Source: Brevundimonas sp. (GTDB lineage Bacteria > Pseudomonadota > Alphaproteobacteria > Caulobacterales > Caulobacteraceae). From it: a stretch of DNA of 9,614 bases. The notes under the pieces are model-generated. The model had not been told where the DNA came from. It made no database searches and was given only the letters and a program-made list of their open reading frames with translations. The position numbers were made by a program, and so were the translations under genes. How positions within the stretch are numbered: the first letter of the stretch is position 1; every line of letters begins with the position of its first letter. Below are positions 7,628 to 9,614 of this stretch, piece by piece. The stretch spans positions 1 through 9,614 of the forward strand of contig JAAXIW010000081.1 in the NCBI GenBank assembly GCA_012270135.1, in the 5' to 3' direction.

Positions 7628-8350
7628 CTAGACCGCCGGCGTCGGGCCGTCCAGCGTCGGAGCGCCGGATTCCGGGCGCCGCCGACGATCCCTGATGGCG
7701 AGAATCCAGATGCCGACCGGGATCAGCCAGTAGGTCACGCCGGGCAGCCACGGCGCGCCCGGCAGCAGCGGGCTCAGCGCCACAGCGCCTGACAGGACGC
7801 CGGTGACCGCCGCCAGCGCCCAGGTCCGGACCCACGACCGCGCCGTGACCGCCCCCGGGGCGTCGGCGTCCAGCCCCGCCCGGGCATGGCGGAACAGCAG
7901 GACATAGAGCACCGACAGGACCGAAAAGCCGAAGCCGTAGATCGCATAGGTCCAGCCCAGCTGGCCGAAGCTGGCGATCAGACCTCCGCCCGGCAACCGC
8001 CCGCCCGAGACGAAGTGCAGCGCCGTCTCGGTCAGCAGGCGAAGCGGGAAGACGAACACGAGCACCGAGAACACCACCGCCAGGCTGAGCAGCGTCGCCA
8101 TCCGGTCGCGCCGGGGCGTCAGCGACGACCAGGCCCGATGCGCCAGCCAGAACAGGATGATCAGGGCGAAGCCGGCGAGAAAGGCGGGAATCCGCATCAG
8201 CGCCCGGACCAGATCGTCGAAGGACCGCAGCGGCTCGGCCCCGGCGATGATCAACAGGGACACCGCGAAAGCGAAGGCGGCGTCCACGAAGGCGTCCAGC
8301 CGTTTCCCTTCGCCCGTCCCGACCGGTCCGGTCCTGTCGCCCTCGCCCAT
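7628..8350 (-). CDS. TMEM175/DUF1211-like six-helix membrane protein
   Basis: A 240-residue membrane protein resembling bacterial TMEM175 (DUF1211), a family with potassium channel members. The signature at the start of helix 1 is RLDAFVDAAFAFAVSLLI (residues 17-34), matching the family RxxxFSDxVFAIAITLL pattern but with FVD in place of FSD. Helix 2 and its end read FALIILFWLAHRAW (61-74), fitting the family FWxxH pattern. Predicted helices lie at about 18-37, 54-72, 85-104, 133-153, 175-196 and 201-219, the six-helix layout expected for one TMEM175 repeat; bacterial members work as tetramers. Start ATG 8350 follows GGGGAGG (8359-8365) by 8 nt. It lies 64 nt after the beta-hydroxylase gene and 96 nt before the kinase start, all in one direction. 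Ion conduction is family knowledge and not shown here; the changed signature makes it uncertain. Family call is moderately sure. Confidence 0.72.
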   Translation of the reverse strand: MGEGDRTGPVGTGEGKRLDAFVDAAFAFAVSLLIIAGAEPLRSFDDLVRALMRIPAFLAGFALIILFWLAHRAWSSLTPRRDRMATLLSLAVVFSVLVFVFPLRLLTETALHFVSGGRLPGGGLIASFGQLGWTYAIYGFGFSVLSVLYVLLFRHARAGLDADAPGAVTARSWVRTWALAAVTGVLSGAVALSPLLPGAPWLPGVTYWLIPVGIWILAIRDRRRRPESGAPTLDGPTPAV

Positions 8351-8414
8351 CGCTCCGTCCTCCCCGATCCCGTGGAACGGTGATCGATTTGTCGCGTCGG
8401 AGCAATCGCGAAGC

Positions 8415-9590
8415 TCAGTCCCAGCTCACCGTCTGCGGCGCATAGGCGTCCATGGCCTCCAGCAGGGCGGCGACCAGCGACCGCTCCTCCCCGCTCAGCT
8501 CGGGGCGCCAGATATCGAAGATCAGCACCACCCGGGCCCGGTCGCTGCCGTTCCTGGCCTCGTGCTCGATGGTGTCGTCGAAGGCCCAGCATTGGCCGCG
8601 CTCCCACGCCCGCACCTCGTTGCCGACGCGGAACTGGCAGTCCGGCGGCACGATCAGCGGCAGGTGGCAGGTCAGCCGGGTGTTGACGAAGCCGGTGTGC
8701 GGCTGGATGTGCGCCCCGGCCTTCAACTGCGAGAACATGATCTGCGGCGACCGGCCCTTGACCCGGCACAGGGGCGCGTCCTTGAGGGCCGCCATGGTCT
8801 GCGGGCAGCGCGCGGCGTTGGCGGTCTCGCGGCCGTCCTTCGACAGGAAGCAGCTGCTCCAGTCCATGCTGTCGATCAGCGGATAGTCGGGCCGGCTCGG
8901 CATGCCCGGCTGGGTCTGCAGATAGGGGGCGAAGGCGGACCGGTCCTCAAGAACGGCGTTCAGCTCCGCCGTCATGTCGTCCGTGGCCGCCTCGACGGCG
9001 TCCATCCACGGAAACTGCTCGCGCGGGTAGAACTGGATATTGGGCAGCTCCGGATAATAGAGCGCCTGCGGCTGCTGCAGATAGGGCTGTTTGCGGCCGG
9101 TCAGGATGTCGAGGGCGTGGGTGAAACGCCGGTCCGACGTCCCGGCGGCGTAGCCCGCCGCCTCCAGCGCGTCGTCGAGCAGCCCCTGCATCCCGGCGGC
9201 GATACGATCCTGGGCGGCGCGGGCCCGGCGCAGGCCCTCGGCCAGATCCGGCGGCAACGACGGCGCCGCGCCCGCCAGTTTGACGAAGGCGTTGAAATAG
9301 AAATTGGCCTCGCGGTCGGCCCCCTGGGCGGCGAGCGCATCCGCCTTGGCCAGGGCGCCGCGCAGGCTACGGGCGTTCAGCACCAGGGCGCGGTCGGCCG
9401 CGGTCCCGGCCGCCGCATGGTCGCCGAGGCGCACGCAGGTCGCGGCCAGCAGGGCCCAGGCGTCGGCGTCTCCGTCGGCCCCGCTCGCGACGGCCTCGTC
9501 GAGCCGGGCCCGCGCGGTCGCCCAGTCGCCGGCGCGATAGGCGGCCACGGCGGACTGGAGCAGCTGGATGGGTGGAGCGGTGGAGGCCAT
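8415..9590 (-). CDS. TPR and aspartyl/asparaginyl beta-hydroxylase domain protein
   Basis: A 391-residue cytoplasmic protein with an N-terminal helical TPR-like region (about 8-105: AVAAYRAGDWATARARLDEAV, then a second helical pair) and a C-terminal AspH-type 2-oxoglutarate/Fe(II) oxygenase domain (about 190-370). Its iron ligands are H298 in HIQPHTGFVNTRLTCHLPL and H343 in WAFDDTIEHEARN, and R353 in RVVLIFDIWRPEL would bind 2-oxoglutarate; like the AspH family it has two histidines and no acidic ligand in the first motif. This domain hydroxylates Asp or Asn side chains (or free/lipid substrates in some bacterial relatives); the target here is unknown. The TPR part may recruit a protein substrate. 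The ATG at 9590 is the only reasonable start; its ribosome binding site is poor (GGAG is 14 nt away). The gene lies 64 nt upstream of the DUF1211 gene, and its promoter must be beyond the right edge. Confidence 0.9.
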   Translation of the reverse strand: MASTAPPIQLLQSAVAAYRAGDWATARARLDEAVASGADGDADAWALLAATCVRLGDHAAAGTAADRALVLNARSLRGALAKADALAAQGADREANFYFNAFVKLAGAAPSLPPDLAEGLRRARAAQDRIAAGMQGLLDDALEAAGYAAGTSDRRFTHALDILTGRKQPYLQQPQALYYPELPNIQFYPREQFPWMDAVEAATDDMTAELNAVLEDRSAFAPYLQTQPGMPSRPDYPLIDSMDWSSCFLSKDGRETANAARCPQTMAALKDAPLCRVKGRSPQIMFSQLKAGAHIQPHTGFVNTRLTCHLPLIVPPDCQFRVGNEVRAWERGQCWAFDDTIEHEARNGSDRARVVLIFDIWRPELSGEERSLVAALLEAMDAYAPQTVSWD

Positions 9591-9614
9591 GCCCGTTGGT
9601 AGCTCTCCGGACGG

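Noticed and set aside
8392..8411. TCGCG ... CGCGA inverted repeat between the hydroxylase and DUF1211 genes, as a terminator
   Set aside because: Only a 5-bp stem with a 10-nt loop and no U tract; expected by chance in such GC-rich DNA.

Overview
The window is a compact, GC-rich, accessory-looking but mostly housekeeping stretch of an alphaproteobacterial chromosome. The protein sequences, gene order and a promoter fitting the Caulobacter-type consensus (TTGACGS, about 13 bp, GCTANAWC) suggest Caulobacterales, possibly Brevundimonas or a relative; this is inference from pattern recognition, not a search. Ten protein-coding genes fill almost all of it. I see no rRNA, tRNA, CRISPR, insertion sequence, or phage genes, and no gene-free stretch over 300 bases.

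Left part, + strand (1-3695): the 3' end of a fructose-6-phosphate aldolase/transaldolase-like gene, a DUF484 gene, xerC (overlapping DUF484 by 19 nt), a secreted two-domain retropepsin-like aspartic protease, and a small cysteine-rich lipoprotein. The first four run close together and look like one transcription unit. The protease appears to start at a CTG codon that completes a twin-arginine-like signal peptide.

Right part, - strand (3702-9590), read from right to left: a TPR plus aspartyl/asparaginyl beta-hydroxylase protein, a TMEM175/DUF1211-like six-helix membrane protein, a PAS-containing membrane histidine kinase without a cognate response regulator here, a four-helix membrane protein of unknown function, and lpdA (dihydrolipoyl dehydrogenase, E3). 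lpdA has its own well-formed housekeeping promoter. The two halves converge at 3693-3704, where the stop codons are only 6 nt apart, across a 12-bp palindrome.

Functionally the genes are a mix: central metabolism (aldolase, E3), chromosome dimer resolution (XerC with its frequent neighbour DUF484), envelope proteins and sensing. I found no convincing new multi-gene system. The points most worth checking are the probable CTG start of the protease, its fused double retropepsin layout, the altered residues around the LpdA catalytic histidine, and the unplaced lipoprotein with a CFCC motif.
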